Shown: positions 1 through 11,232 of the stretch, in pieces
Layout: each line of letters begins with the position of its first letter
How positions within the stretch are numbered: the stretch's first letter is position 1
Assembly (NCBI GenBank): GCA_009602735.1
Contig: WELA01006182.1
Span: forward strand, 2,297 to 53,520
Length of the DNA: 51,224 nt
From: Mesotaenium endlicherianum
Lineage: Eukaryota; Streptophyta; Zygnematophyceae; Zygnematales; Mesotaeniaceae
Direction of reading: 5' to 3'
The notes under the pieces: generated by a model
The model's database searches: none
The model's input: only the letters and a program-made list of their open reading frames with translations
Told to the model about the DNA's origin: nothing
Program-made: the position numbers and the translations under genes

Positions 1-125
1 TCAAAATGTTGAGTAATTTTCCTAAGCTTTGTTAGTGATATGCCGCTGCACTCTCTAGTATGATGGCAACTAGTTCCTTTCCTCGTGAGTCACTACGCTT
101 CCACTAGGGCACTTTGCCCCTTTCA
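1..125 (+). mobile_element. Family B LTR, 3' end only
   Basis: This is the last 125 bases of a family B LTR in plus orientation, ending in GCCCCTTTCA at 125. It matches the corresponding end of the family B LTRs at 2125-2868, 14245-14949 and 17253-17995. The expected primer-binding site does not follow. Instead the sequence passes straight into minus-strand reverse transcriptase code of another B element, so this LTR, solo or part of a further element, was inserted into or recombined with that RT. The rest lies outside the window. Confidence 0.85.
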
Positions 126-1044
126 CGCTGGGTTGGATGAATCCCTTCTCCAACAACTCTGTCAGTTGCTTCTTCAACTCATCCAACTCCGCAAACGATT
201 GTCGATAGGCGGGTCTCACTGGTGGCTTGCTCCCTGGTTCCAACTCAATCTTGTGCTCCATAGCTCTCTGTGGAGGTAGTCCTGCAGGTAGTTCCTCAGG
301 AAATACGCACTTGAACTCCTCCAACAGCGCCTTAATTTGGGCAGGCATCTCAGCAGGCTTCTTTTCTTGAGCAGGTGGGCTCTGCTCCTTCTGAGCAAGG
401 GGATCAGACACCACTACTTGCTCCTCCGGCGATGTACATTCGCCCAGGCTGTTAAGATTCACGCTTGCTCCATTTGATGACCTGGCCAGGGCCACCGAAG
501 CAAGGTACATCTCCTTCACCTGATTCGCCCTGCATAGCTTCTTAACTTGCAGGCTCGACAGAAGACAGTTACTTGTGGTCGTATCTACCTCCACCTGTTT
601 CGCTGTCTCCATTCGACCATCACGCCCTTGGACTTTCACTTGTCCTGTGCTCCAGTGCACTTGAGGGTTGGCTTTCCTTAGCCATGGTCGGCCCAATATC
701 ACCTCATGGTGACCCAACTCTGCCTGCTCCATAACTTCCTTACTCCGGTGCCCCGCTACTTCCACGTGAATAGCTTCCGTAGGTGCACCACACTTGAGTC
801 TCTGCCCATTCGCCAAAATTGCCTCCTTAGGCTCATAATGCTTCTGCACAGGGACTCGCCACTCTTTCACCAGCTTCTTGTGCACAAAGTTTGCACTTGC
901 GCCACTGTCGACCATACACTTCGCATTGTTGCCGTCGACCACTCCTTCCACGATGATAGGCTTGTCAACGTCTCGTCCTTTGCTTCTCGGCAGGCTTCTG
1001 GGGATAACGTCCTTGTGAGTTCTCGTCTTCACGCCAGTAGACAC
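126..1044 (-). pseudogene. Family B protease and RT start (truncated pol)
   Basis: The translation contains a retropepsin-type active site, VDSGASANF (catalytic Asp in D-S-G), followed by a conserved ILGRPWL motif about 75 residues later, typical of Ty3/Gypsy proteases. The linker leads to the start of RT (EHKIELEPGSKPP, then LTELLEKGFIQPS), which stops abruptly at base 126 where a family B LTR begins. The frame differs from the upstream gag, so gag and pol are separated here by a frameshift near 1050, either programmed or decay. No catalytic RT core is present. Ty3/Gypsy assignment is firm, function in this copy is lost. Confidence 0.85.
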
Positions 1045-1055
1045 CCCAGAACGAC

Positions 1056-2081
1056 TTACTGGCGTCCTCCTTTTTCATGCTGTTGAGGTTGCTTCGCCTT
1101 CACATGACAGTCTCGAGCCAGATGTCCAAGCTTGCCGCAACTATAGCACGGTCCTCTCGGCTTGAAATTCTGCTGCCTGCGCTGGTACTGCACAAGTCCC
1201 AACTCCATGGGTACTGGACCTTGAACACTCGTGCTTGGCGCTTGAGATCCAAAGAGTGGATATCCTCCAAAGTTGTGGCTGCCCCACTGCCTCTGACTAT
1301 ACTCCACAGCGTCGACCCTTGTTGCCAATGCCATCATTTCTCCAAGACTGGTAGGGTCCTTGAGCGCCACTTCCTAGGCCACAGTTGGCTTAAGTCCCCT
1401 CTTGAACTTGTCCATCATCTCCGACTCGTGCATGGATGGACATTGAAGCACCAGCTCGTTGAAGCGCGATACATACTCCTGAACGCTTCCTCGCTGACGA
1501 AGGCGCACCAATAGATCTCGAGCGGTAGCCTCGGGTGCAATAGGTTGAAATTGCCTCTTCAAGCCTTCAAATAGCTGATCAACAGTAGCAGGAACTCCAG
1601 ACAGCTGCTCTTCTCGTTCATACAAAGCTCCAGCACTGTTCTGCAGCAAGGTTATGACAAAGGCGACTTGCCTGTCGGGCGTGAGCGCAGAATACTCCAT
1701 AAACTTTTTCACTCCAAAAATCCACTGATGAACAGGCGGCGATCCACGCTCTCCAGTATAAACTTCAGGCTTAGGCGCACGCACTCCTGATGCGGGTGGA
1801 ATAACTGGTTGCACCACTGGGTTAACATGAATCGGTGGCACAACAGGTGCAGGTGCCGAACTCGTCGAAGCGGCGTTCCCCATAACAACTCGCACCATTC
1901 TCTCCACCTCCGCGCGCATATTTTGTTGAAACTGGGTGTAGACTTCTCCTCAAATTGCATTTGCCATTTGCCTTAGCATCGCCTGCATTTCTTGTTGCTC
2001 TCTAGTCATCGTTGGTGCTGCCTGTTGCCCCGCGCGCTCAACATGCTCGACATGTTCGCCTCCTCCAGCTGCCGACTGCAA
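1056..2081 (-). pseudogene. Family B gag
   Basis: The reading frame can be followed from an ATG at 2081 just inside the element. It holds a TGA near 1944 and a TAG at 1374, so it is broken. Residues read from about 1919 onward contain a retrotransposon gag domain (LLQNSAGALYEREEQ, LVRLRQRGSVQEYVSRFNEL). It ends with a CCHC nucleic-acid-binding knuckle, CYSCGKLGHLARDC, near 1120-1165. Gag forms the particle that packages element RNA. The order gag, knuckle, protease agrees with Ty3/Gypsy. Confidence 0.85.
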
Positions 2082-2110
2082 CTCCATAATATAACATGCA
2101 GACTAGCCCA

Positions 2111-2122
2111 GCTCCGATACCA
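2111..2122 (-). promoter_or_regulatory. Primer-binding site of the family B element
   Basis: The minus strand reads TGGTATCGGAGC two bases after the LTR end (CA). It resembles the initiator-methionine tRNA PBS (TGGTATCAGAGC) used by many plant LTR retrotransposons. It fixes the direction of the element, with 2125-2868 as the 5' LTR. The same 12-mer is used by family A copy E2 at 30163-30174. Confidence 0.8.
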
Positions 2123-2124
2123 GA

Positions 2125-2868
2125 TGAAAGGGGCAAAGTGCCCTAGTGGAAGCGTAGTGACTCACGAGGAAAGGAACTAGTTGCCATCATACTAGAGAGT
2201 GCAGCGGCATATCACTTACAAAGCTTAGAAAAAATATTCAACATTTTGAGTGGCAACAAACTGCTCACAAATGATGTAGGATGAAAGGCCTTGTCATTAC
2301 AAACCCGTAGAAATTTACAGAAGTGAAAACTTATAAGAAACAAAGAAGTTATGCCTATTTATAATTTTCTGCCTAAGTTCTCCTCCCTAGGAGGAAGCTA
2401 CGGATTTTCCTAAGTGTTCGTCAAATCGTCCCTTCCAGAATATTCGTGAGTAAGCCAGATCAGTCTAATCTGACGTGTCGGGCCGAATTGACGTCCACAT
2501 ACATGCATCGACATTACTAGAATATTCTATCTTAGACGCGCTAGGCTAAACCGAAACTTCTAGGTAAATCGACCTAGTCGGCACTCCGCGTCAGCCGAAC
2601 TTACGTGAAGGTTCGAGTTCATTCTAACGGGCCAGATCGCTCGACGCTGTCGGTCAATCCGACGGTCGCGCTCACCGCGAATTAAGGACAGTCGTCAACC
2701 GACCTCAAAAGTAATTAAACTTGGGAAATCCATAACTCTCTCGATACTTGACCAAATTCGATGAACTTTATATCAAAATGACCACAAAAATGCACTCTAC
2801 ACCACTATACAATCAAAACATACTTTCATGAAACTCAAAAATGCACTTTATAAACCTATGACCTTACA
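2125..2868 (-). mobile_element. Family B 5' LTR
   Basis: A 744-bp LTR, reading on the minus strand TGTAAGGTCATAGG to GCCCCTTTCA with canonical TG...CA ends. It is nearly identical to the solo LTR at 17253-17995 and related to the one at 14245-14949. Immediately beyond base 2868 the family A pol code resumes, so this LTR marks the right edge of the B insertion in E1. The ORF that seems to begin at 2828 starts inside this LTR and is not a true start. Confidence 0.9.
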
Positions 2869-5231
2869 GGAAAGCATTGAATTCTTGGGCCACGTTGTCA
2901 ATACGGAAGGCATTAATGTGGATCCTAAGAAAGTCCAGACCATAAGGGATTGGCCAGTGCCACAGTCTGTCTCGGAAGTTAGATCCTTCCTTGGGTTGGC
3001 TAACTATTACACGAGATTCACTGAAGATTATTCTACAAAGGCCAGTAAATTGACTGACCTTACTAAGAAGGACATAGGGTATGTGTGGGAGAAAGAGCAG
3101 CAAGCTGCCTTCCAGACCCTTAAAGATGCTCTTTGTTCTGCCCCAGTCTTAGCTTTGTATAACCCCAGCAAACCTGTGCAGGTGGTTGCTGATGCTTTTG
3201 ACTTTGCCATGGGTGCGATTTTGTTGCAGCTTGCTGACAAAACCACAAAAGATGGTAAGGTAAAGCAGGAGTGGCACTCAATGCTGTATGAGGCTATGAA
3301 AATCAACCCAGCTGAAATTAACTATTCTATGCATGATAAAGAGTTGCTTGCTATCATTCATGTGCTCAAACAGTGGAGAGCATACTCACATGGTAAAGCT
3401 TTTAAGGTGATCACAGATCATCTAGCTCTGACTCACTTTCAGAAGAAGTTCAAGCTGTCGAGGAGGGTGAACCGCTGGAGCCAGACGCTGGAGCAATTCC
3501 AAGTCCAGATCGACTACAAACCAGGGAAGTTGAATCCTGCTGATGCACTCCCTAGAAGACGTGACTTGCAAGAAAGGAACTTTAGTCAGCATGCTGTAGA
3601 CAAAGTTCTTCGTGCACTCACTACACTAAAGATGAAAAAGTCCTTCCTTGAACAACTTAGGAAAGCCTACCTTTCTGACCCAATATTTAAGCCCAGCCCC
3701 ACTGATGGTGTGTTTCCTGCTACTGCACTCGGGTATAGGCTAAAGGGGGGAGTCTGGGTAACTGAAACCACTTCAGGCAGGTTTAAGCTGGTCATTTCTA
3801 ATAACTTAGAATTAAGGTCACTCTTACTGAGTCAAGCACATGACACTTTACTGGGTGGTCATTTGGGGCAGGCCAAAACTGTTGGCAAATTGGCAGAGCA
3901 TTATCATTGGGATGGATTGCCTCGGGAGGTCTTGAAATATGTTAAGTCTTGTGATCAGTGTCAAAAGAATAAGTTTAGGCACACACCTTCCGAGGCACTA
4001 TTACAACCACTACCCATCCCAGCTGGACGCTGGGAAACAATATCCGTGGACTGGGTGGTAACACTACCAAGAACTGCCAATGGGCATGACTCGATACTGG
4101 TAGTAGTGGATAAAGTAACAAAAATGGTCATTTTCATCCCCACAATTGTCAAAGTAACTGCACTCGAAACTGCGAGACTGTTCTACAACCATGTAGTATG
4201 CCAACATGGGCTACCTTCTAATATTATCTCAGACAAAGACTCAAAATTTACCTCTAAATTTTGGAGAGCTTTAATGGGGTTTATGGGAGTCAAACAGCTG
4301 CTCAATACAACAAATCACCCTCAAACTGATGGGCAAACTGAAAGAACTAATCGAGTTTTGCAAGAGGTGCTGAGAGCATATATTAGCCAAAAACAAGATA
4401 ATTGGGATGACCTGTTGCCTCAAATTTAGTTTGCGGTCAACAGTGCGGTGCACGCGTCAACGGGAAAGAATCCATTTAAATTCAGTCTGAGTAAAGTCCC
4501 TAAGTCTCCTTCAGATGTGCTAGGGGAGTCTTTAACTCACCCTGAGGGCATTGACAATCCTGTGTCTCTCCAGTAAACTAAAGAGTTTGCTGACACCCTG
4601 TCAGAAGTCCAACACAATCTGCACAAAGTCCAGGAAAATCAACAAAAATATGCTAACCAACACCGTCGAGAGCGCACATATTCAAATGGCGATTTGGTCA
4701 AACTGCATTCTCAACACTTGTATCAGCCTGGTGTGGTCAAGAAAAAACTTGGTCCGGTCTGGGTCGGTCCATATTCTGTGGTGCGCCGTGTCGGTCACAA
4801 TGCTTACAAACTGAACATGTCAGCGGAATACAAGGGTCGCCCAGTCTTTAATGTCTCCTTCCTGGAACCATACATCAAGGGTGACACACTGTTCACAGGT
4901 CGGTTACCTGTCCAACAAAGGACCGGTCCCCGCTGTCAGAGATAGTGATCCTGAGGAATATGAGGTCGAGGAGATTTTAGACGCTTGCTTTGTCCGTCGA
5001 TCATCTAAATATGTCATGAAAAACCTGGTCAGATGGAAGGGTTACGATGCCCCTGGGGATACTTGGGAATTTAAGGACAATTTGACCAATGCCAAAGGGG
5101 CGTTGAAAAGGTTCTACCTTCGGGCGGCTGGGGCACCTCCCAAACTGTCATTTCACTTGACATGGGAAGGTGGCAGGAGGTCCTGTCTCCGTTTAAGTTG
5201 GAGGCGAAATGTGCAAGTAAATGACAGTTAG
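2869..5231 (+). pseudogene. E1 pol: RT end, RNase H, integrase, chromodomain
   Basis: From 2869 the frame reads the RT thumb ([22 protein letters not shown]). RNase H follows ([36 protein letters not shown]). The integrase zinc-binding HHCC region is [10 protein letters not shown] to CDQCQKNK, and the core has D-D-E ([26 protein letters not shown]). A CAA-to-TAA type stop near 4427 and frameshifts near 4900 break the frame. The C-terminus (about 4950-5130) is a chromodomain (EEYEVEEIL, VRWKGYDAPGDTWEF), which in chromoviruses directs integration to marked chromatin. E2 ends pol just after APP, E1 runs on to 5231. Neighbour: a separate 3' ORF begins about 310 bases later. Confidence 0.9.
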
Positions 5232-5544
5232 TGTGCGAGAAAGGGACAGTTATGGACAGTTAGTTGAGTGTCAGCATAGTGACAGATGGGACAGCCAGGC
5301 CCACATCAAGCAAAGTTGGCGGAATGAAAAGGGGACTTGCACATCAACACATCACTTAACTCACCCTGCACACACATTCATTCGTTATTTTTCATCGCAC
5401 TGCAGCTACGTGAACTCCTAGTAACCACCTTGTAAGGTGAACGGGAACAAACCTACCATAATAATACAAACTTGCTTCTCTTCCTGCAACTCTTGTGACA
5501 AAGATCGAGATCCTACTAACTTGTGCCCTGGTTACAGGTGCAGG
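5232..5544. other. Gap between E1 pol and ORF3
   Basis: No coding frame is visible here. The stretch corresponds to 24541-24879 in copy E2. Its end reads TTACAGGTGCAG then GATG, a possible 3' splice site just before the ORF3 start codon (see findings). Confidence 0.4.
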
Positions 5545-7114
5545 ATGGCTTCCATCACACAAAAAAAAGACAGAAAGCGCAAGGCAGAAGATGCCAGGAG
5601 GACACTGGAGCAATACCAGAAAGAGCTGGCAGCGACGTCCCTCACCAGGAGAGAACAAGAAAGGTCCGCAAACAACAAGAGGCGGCAGAGGAAGCACAGA
5701 GGAAGAAGGAGCAGGACGCGGAAAATCTCAGGAAAGCTGAGGAGGAGAGACAGAAGAAACAACAAGAAGAAGCGGCGGCAGCGGAGGAGGAGAAAAGGAA
5801 GAAGGCTGAGGCTGACAAGCAGAAGAGCCTGGCCACTTACAGATATACGGTGGTGGGTGGCCAAACCTTTGATAACTTGAAGGAAGCATTACTGGCAGCC
5901 CAGGAGATCAACAAGCTTGAACAAGAAACAATGTTACAGAGAGAAGGAGCTGAAGTCCTAGAGAGGTACATTGAGACACACACGGGTGTGGTCCTCTACA
6001 AAGATTATGCCAAAATGGATGGGTGTACAGCGGAGCAGGCACGATTTCTTGATGATGACTCGGAAGATAAGCCGGTACCGTTGCCTGGCATAGTGGGGAA
6101 TCAGAGACTCATCAAGATGGTCAGCATGCAGCCCGATAGCTTTAAGGATACAGTGTTCTACCTCACACTACTGCCAGCCTACATTGAAGTTGAGAGGAGG
6201 AGCTGGGAGTACTTGGCTAAGGAAGCAGGGCAGCAGATGTTCTCTTCCCACTGGTTTTCTTGTAAGTTGAAAAAAGTTGAGCATGGGCCACGGTACTACC
6301 AGCAGCCCACATACTGAAGGTGAATGACCGTCACTAAGAGAAAGCAGGAGTATGATTGGGCCCACCCAGATTACTTCCACTATGGGCTGGACGGCTACCT
6401 CATTCTACCACCTCACATTGCCCCTTGGGACCCCAGGCTGAATGGATGGCTGAGTAATATGAATGCTGAGACCAAGGAGCACAGGAGGAGGGGGAGAGAC
6501 TATTCTCTAAGGGGAAGCATGCCTTTGTCAAATGGGCGAAGAATGCAGGCCGGATAGATATCAGCAGGCTGAAGGCCAAGCAACCTCTAGCTCGTCCTAA
6601 GAAAGGGCGGTCAGTAGATTTTTCCATGTCTACCAGGGAGCAGGATGACTAAGTGGACGACACCCCTAACCTCTCAGAGGAGGAAGATGAGGAGGATGAG
6701 GAAGAAGAACAAGGCAGAGGAGAAGCATCAGGAGCTGGTACTCAGGAGACCCAGGGGCAGGCAGAAGCAAGGACTCCTAGGTCGACAAGATCATGTGCAT
6801 GGAATGTGATCCCTGGCATGGAGGCAACAAGACCCCGCACTCGTTCTCCTAGCCCACCTGTCCAAGCAGGGGAAGAAGTTGATCTGATTGTTCTTGGCAG
6901 CAGAGAAAGGCAGAAATCCCCAGAGGACAGGGGTACCAGATTGGGACACGCGGAGTCGCCAGAGGTATGTTGGCCACCCCCTTCAGTCAGGGACATGTGT
7001 TTATTGCCAATGTATTTCAGCATCCTATCCGAATGCCTGTTTATGTGGGCATCAACACCCAGGTGGTTGAAGAGCAGGCTACAATCCTTCGTTCTCCTTG
7101 AGGCCCAACTTTAG
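5545..7114 (+). pseudogene. E1 ORF3: coiled-coil/acidic protein in the env position
   Basis: An extra ORF between pol and the 3' LTR, found also in E2 (24531-22888). From the ATG at 5545 comes a Lys/Glu/Gln/Arg-rich helix of about 100 residues (predicted coiled coil). Then a conserved block begins YRYTVVG and continues LQREGAEVLE, GVVLYKDYAKM, PDSFKDT and EVERRSWEYLAKE. Further on is PPHIAPWDPRLNG, a strongly acidic run (about 6680-6720) and a Pro/Ser/Arg-rich tail. Frameshifts near 5650 and stops at about 6315, 6555 and 6650 disable this copy. I see no signal peptide or membrane segment, so it does not look like an envelope protein. I do not recognise the family. A structural or chromatin-related role is conceivable but unproven. 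Confidence 0.75.
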
Positions 7115-7416
7115 AACAAACAAGGTTCTTAAAGAAGGCAAGCTAACAGACCTAGAGAGCTGTCTAGATCTAGGTCTAGATCTCAGTCCTTTAATTGTGG
7201 AGCCCCAAGAATAACCCCCTAAACATCAAAACCATCCTCCAGAAAAGCCTTGCTGGAGGTCTCTCTGTTTGCACCCCACAACGGAAGTGGACTGAGAGTG
7301 GAGGTGACACTTCCCTGTTACTAGTGATCCCCACAGCTAGGCAACAGTGTTAAAGCACGAGGCAGGCGATGAGGGCTTAGTTTGGTTAGTTTCCTGAGTA
7401 GATAATTCTATAATTT

Positions 7417-7454
7417 ATTGTTGTCGAGGCGACAACAATTTCAGTTGGAGGGAT
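7417..7454 (+). promoter_or_regulatory. E1 hairpin and polypurine tract
   Basis: A perfect inverted repeat (ATTGTTGTCG / CGACAACAAT around AGG, 7417-7439) lies just before the purine-rich TTGGAGGGAT that abuts the 3' LTR at 7455. The polypurine tract primes plus-strand DNA synthesis in LTR elements. The hairpin recurs at the same place in E2 (22820-22838). Confidence 0.65.
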
Positions 7455-8162
7455 TGTAATAAATCAGTATATTGGTAGATATAATATTCATTTACTATAA
7501 TAGTTTATTAAGTTCAGCTTGCTGAACTTTAATTAATATTCAGTCTGGTGGACCTTATATAATTACCAGTTTAATGACTCAACCGAGAGCAGCAGGCTGA
7601 AGTCAACTTAGGTCAGCTTGCTGACACATTCTTTGACAGCGTGCTGACTTCCGTACTCAATAGCAGCGAAATGCCTAGATATGCATCCAAGTGTGATGTG
7701 CTAGATGAATGGCCAGATGACAACCTGGAGATGGACGGCAATTTGGGATGATGGGAGATGGTGGTGGATTTGGTTAACCCAAGTCCAACCAACGTGGTTA
7801 ACTCCCGGATAGGCGGTGCCATCGCACTTGTCGTTGAACAGTAAACTCATTCCATGTACATAGGTGAGACATTGCTCTCGAGTTTGGCATTCGAAAACGA
7901 GGCCAACTCTCTTGGACGGCTTACTGAGAGATATCTGAATCCAAGGTGAGAAGCCATTGATACGCATTGTTTTCTAGCCTTGCTTATGTATGACTGCATT
8001 ATTGATGCGAGTTCACTTGCATTTGACTTGCGAGTTACTGTCCACTGCTAGTGTGTTGTCTTCTTTGTTTAATCAATTAACAAAAAATACCATAAAGATT
8101 ACTTGCTGATATAAAGATCTTCATTAATTCTTAATCGCTTATCAATAAGATGATTCATTTTA
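7455..8162 (+). mobile_element. E1 3' LTR (family A)
   Basis: A 708-bp family A LTR in plus orientation, TGTAATAAATCAG to GATTCATTTTA (canonical CA end mutated to TA). It aligns along its length with the solo LTR 11233-11952 and the E2 LTRs. Apparent ORFs inside it are antisense open frames shared by homology and begin with non-ATG codons, so I do not call genes. Confidence 0.88.
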
Positions 8163-9840
8163 CGTTCCTGCTTTACCTTACCATCCTTTGTGGATTTGTC
8201 AGTAGGTTGCAACAAAATAGTACCCATGGCAAAGTCAGAGGCATCAGTAATCACCTGCACGAGTTTGCTGGAGTCATACACAGCGAAGACTGGAGCATAA
8301 CAGAGGGCATCTTAAAGGGTCTGGAAAGCAGCCTGCTGCTCTTCCCCTTACACATACCCTATGTACTTCTTAGTAAGGTCAGTCGGTTTACTGGCCTTTG
8401 TAGAATAGTTTCCAATAAATCTCCTATAGTAGTTAGCCAACCTGAGCAAGGATCTAACTTCCGAGACAGACCGTGGTACTGCCAAATCCCTTATGGTCTG
8501 GACTTTCTTAGGATCCACGCTGATGCCCTCTTTACTGATAATGTGTCCTAAATATCTAATACTCTCTTTAAAGAAATGACACTTGCTCATTTCAGCATAT
8601 AGCTAATTTTTCCTTAGAGTGTGCATCACTGTCTTTTAGTGCTCCGCATGCTCAGCTTTGTTTTTAGAGAGAAAAAAAATATCATCCAAGAAGACTTGCA
8701 CAAACTTATCCAAGTAAGGCCTAAACATGTCATTCATAGCACCCATGAAGGTTGTAGGAGCATTCATCAGTCCAAATGGCATCACATTAAACTCATAGTG
8801 TCCATAACGTGTGCGAAAAGCAATCTTGTGTTCGTCCCCTTCAGCAATTCTGATTTGATGATAACCACTCTTCAAATCTATCTTACTGAACACTTCAGCA
8901 CCAGACAGTGTGTCAAGCAAGTCCTCGATTCTAGGTAAAGCAAACTTGTTCTTTACTATAATTCTGTCAAGAGCTCTATAATCCACACATTCGCATACTG
9001 CCATGCTTTTTAACAAATAAGATGGATGCGCCATAAGGTGATTTACTGAGAGAAATATAACCATTTTTCTCCAGCTCTGCAATCTGTGTTTGTAACTCTT
9101 CACTCTTCACATAAGACAAGCCATATGTGCGTTGCCAAGGCGGCTGACTCCCATGTAATAAATCAATCTTCTCTCTTAGGGGCAATCCTAGAGGCATGTT
9201 AGAAATATCAGTATACTGAGCAACAATTTTTGCAGTAGTAGAGTGCTCTGGAGGACTCACCTTTTTCTTAACCACTTCGTTAGGTCGAGGGGGTACCTCT
9301 TTTAGCAGCAAACAGAACATTATGTCTTCCTTCTAGTTCCTGCTTTTGATGAACTCGATAGCATTCAACAATTTGCATCCTCTTAGAAGCCTCTTCTTTT
9401 CCTTCATTTGCCATCCATACAAGACAAAAGGAAGAGCACTGGTGCGTGCCAAGTTAGTCTGCCCGTCATTGGCTTCTCTCACTCTAATTGTACCTCTGCT
9501 CCAACACACTTCAACTTGATGTTTGTTAAGCCAGGACCTACCTAGCATGAGATCATAAAAGCCAGTGTTGAGTACCACATATATATCCGTTTCAGTTAGA
9601 ATTGCAATGCCAGAACCTAACTGGACCTCAATAGGCTTGGTTATAACTCCTCCCGGGATACTTGAGAGGCATCTCCAAGGAATTTTTTTCTATTCTCTTG
9701 GGTGACAATAGGTAGCCTTAGCCGCTTAACTAAGTCCTTATGGATAAAAGTATGTGACGCCCCTCCGTCAACAAATGCCCTCACCTTCTTGCCTGCAATC
9801 ATACAATGCAGTAGGATAGGGGAGATTGACTTTTCCTAAC
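8163..9840 (-). pseudogene. E3 pol: protease, RT, start of RNase H
   Basis: Broken minus-strand frames reconstruct the family A order. The protease is FVDGGASHTF near 9770 with a LGRSWLNKHQ motif near 9540. RT runs from about 9150 to 8350 ([26 protein letters not shown], catalytic FLDD near 8670, RYLGHIISKEG). RNase H starts with [13 protein letters not shown] near 8230 and is cut at 8163 by E1. There are many small frameshifts. Unlike E2, which has FLND, this copy keeps the two catalytic aspartates. Confidence 0.8.
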
Positions 9841-11232
9841 ATACGCATTGTTCTCCTGACTTAGCAAAAAAATGTTGGACATCAGGTGGAACAAGATCAT
9901 CCAGAGTGTGCACTCTCTGGGGTTCTATATTGCTGATGGTCTCCTTTATCTGTTTGTCAGGCATGCATAGTGCATCCAGTTCAACAGCACCCATAACACC
10001 TGATACGAGGGCAGCTAGTGACGACTCACTATCTCTAGCATCCTCACAGTCAGTACACTGGATTACCGACTGTTGCTGTCTTTTAAACGTTGGTCCTTTC
10101 TCTCGACCTTTGGAAGGTGCTTGACTGGACACCGCTCTCTGTAGTGACCGAGCTGCTGGCAATGGAAGCAAATAGATTTTGCTGAGGCCGGTCTCGGCTT
10201 AGTTCTACCACCACCTCTTCCTTAGCCACCTTGAGAGTAAACACCTCTCCCTCTAGACTGCATAGCATTATACTCATCCTCATACTCATCACCCTGATCA
10301 TCCTCAGCCTGGTCTCCTTCAATTGCATTGTAAGAACCATGGGGCTTCTTGACAATCTTGGACACCAAGACGTTACTCTGGCGCTTGTGATTGAACTGCT
10401 GCTGATCCCAGGCATCAGCGTCTTGGATCAAGTCAGCCAGTGTCTCATACTTCTTTTCAGCAAAATGACATGAGACTTCGGATTTCAAGCCATACCTGAA
10501 GTATGCTATTCTATACCGCTTTGGCAAATATGGCTATTTCATCATGTTCTTGTGGATCTTTTGAGCAAACTCAACAACTGAAGTTGTCTGCTTCATTGTC
10601 AAGGAGATCATTGCATAGATAGCTTTCTCCTGCTGATTGATGACATCAAACTTCTCATGCAGCTTCTCGACAAACTCTACCCAAGTAGGGTCACCGAGTT
10701 GGTGAGCCTTACGCTCTCCTTTCCAATACAGCCACCAGTCTGCTGAACTACCTTACAGCAGAGCACAAGTGTGCGTGACTTTCTCGTAGTCTTACAGTTC
10801 TGGGTAGTTCTCCGGCCACTGCTCAACATCAGCAAGAAATTTGATCAGGTAGTACTTTTTGTATTCCTCAGGGTCATAATCCTTAACAAGTTCTAGCTTA
10901 GGCTTATTAGGTCCTCTGCCACCACCACCAGTGGTGCGAGAACCCAGTTGGTCCCTGCCACGCAATAATGCCATCATGATCCTTTTGTTCTCCTGTTGGG
11001 ACTGATACATGCTCGCCATTTGCGATTGCATTTGCACAAATCATGCTCCTAGATTTACATTCTCAGGTGGTAGCCCAGGGAACGCAGCAGTTGCAACATT
11101 AGCTCTTTTAGTAGCAACTTTGGCATTCTCGATTACTGCCGCTCCGGCTATGCTCATTGCACTCATTTGTTCGCGAATCTGAGGGGGAGGTATAACAGTA
11201 GGTACAGCAGGAGGTTGGTTGTGGAGATTGCC
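9841..11232 (-). pseudogene. E3 gag, C-terminal part
   Basis: Homologous to E2 gag (28740-29847). It includes the gag core (RYRIAYFRYGLKSEVSCHF near 10500) and a zinc knuckle CFHCQQLGHYRERC near 10130-10170. Several frameshifts are present. At 11232 the frame is interrupted by a solo family A LTR with target duplication TTGCC, and continues at 11953. Confidence 0.8.

Larger units (their letters stand above)
126..2868 (-). mobile_element. Family B Ty3/Gypsy element, 5' half (LTR, gag, protease, RT start)
   Basis: On the minus strand this reads 5' LTR (2868-2125), primer-binding site, gag with a zinc knuckle, aspartic protease, and the beginning of RT. It is cut at 126 by another family B LTR. 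Its LTR lies directly inside the RT code of a family A chromovirus (resuming at 2869), so it is a nested insertion. In-frame stops and a frameshift show that it is defective. Confidence 0.85.
2869..8162 (+). mobile_element. Family A chromovirus copy E1 (3' part visible)
   Basis: A Ty3/Gypsy chromovirus on the plus strand: RT end, RNase H, integrase, chromodomain, a separate 3' ORF, hairpin and polypurine tract, then the 3' LTR (7455-8162). Its 5' part is hidden beyond the family B element inserted at 2868. The 3' LTR ends directly against minus-strand RNase H code of copy E3 at 8163, so E1 itself was inserted into E3. Several stops and frameshifts make it inactive. Confidence 0.85.

Noticed and set aside
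2828..2868. Start codon of E1 pol at 2828
   Set aside because: The first 40 bases lie in the inserted family B LTR. The homologous pol sequence only begins at 2869.
5532..5864. Leucine/serine-rich, apparently membrane-like frame on the minus strand
   Set aside because: It is the reverse complement of the Lys/Glu-rich coiled-coil part of ORF3; such antisense frames look hydrophobic by composition.
7701..7967. An 88-codon antisense frame recurring in several family A LTRs (also 11481-11747 and 22290-22556)
   Set aside because: All copies are homologous LTRs, so shared open frames are expected. The frame begins with GTG-type codons, not ATG, and is broken in the LTRs at 18148-18396 and 30176-30876.
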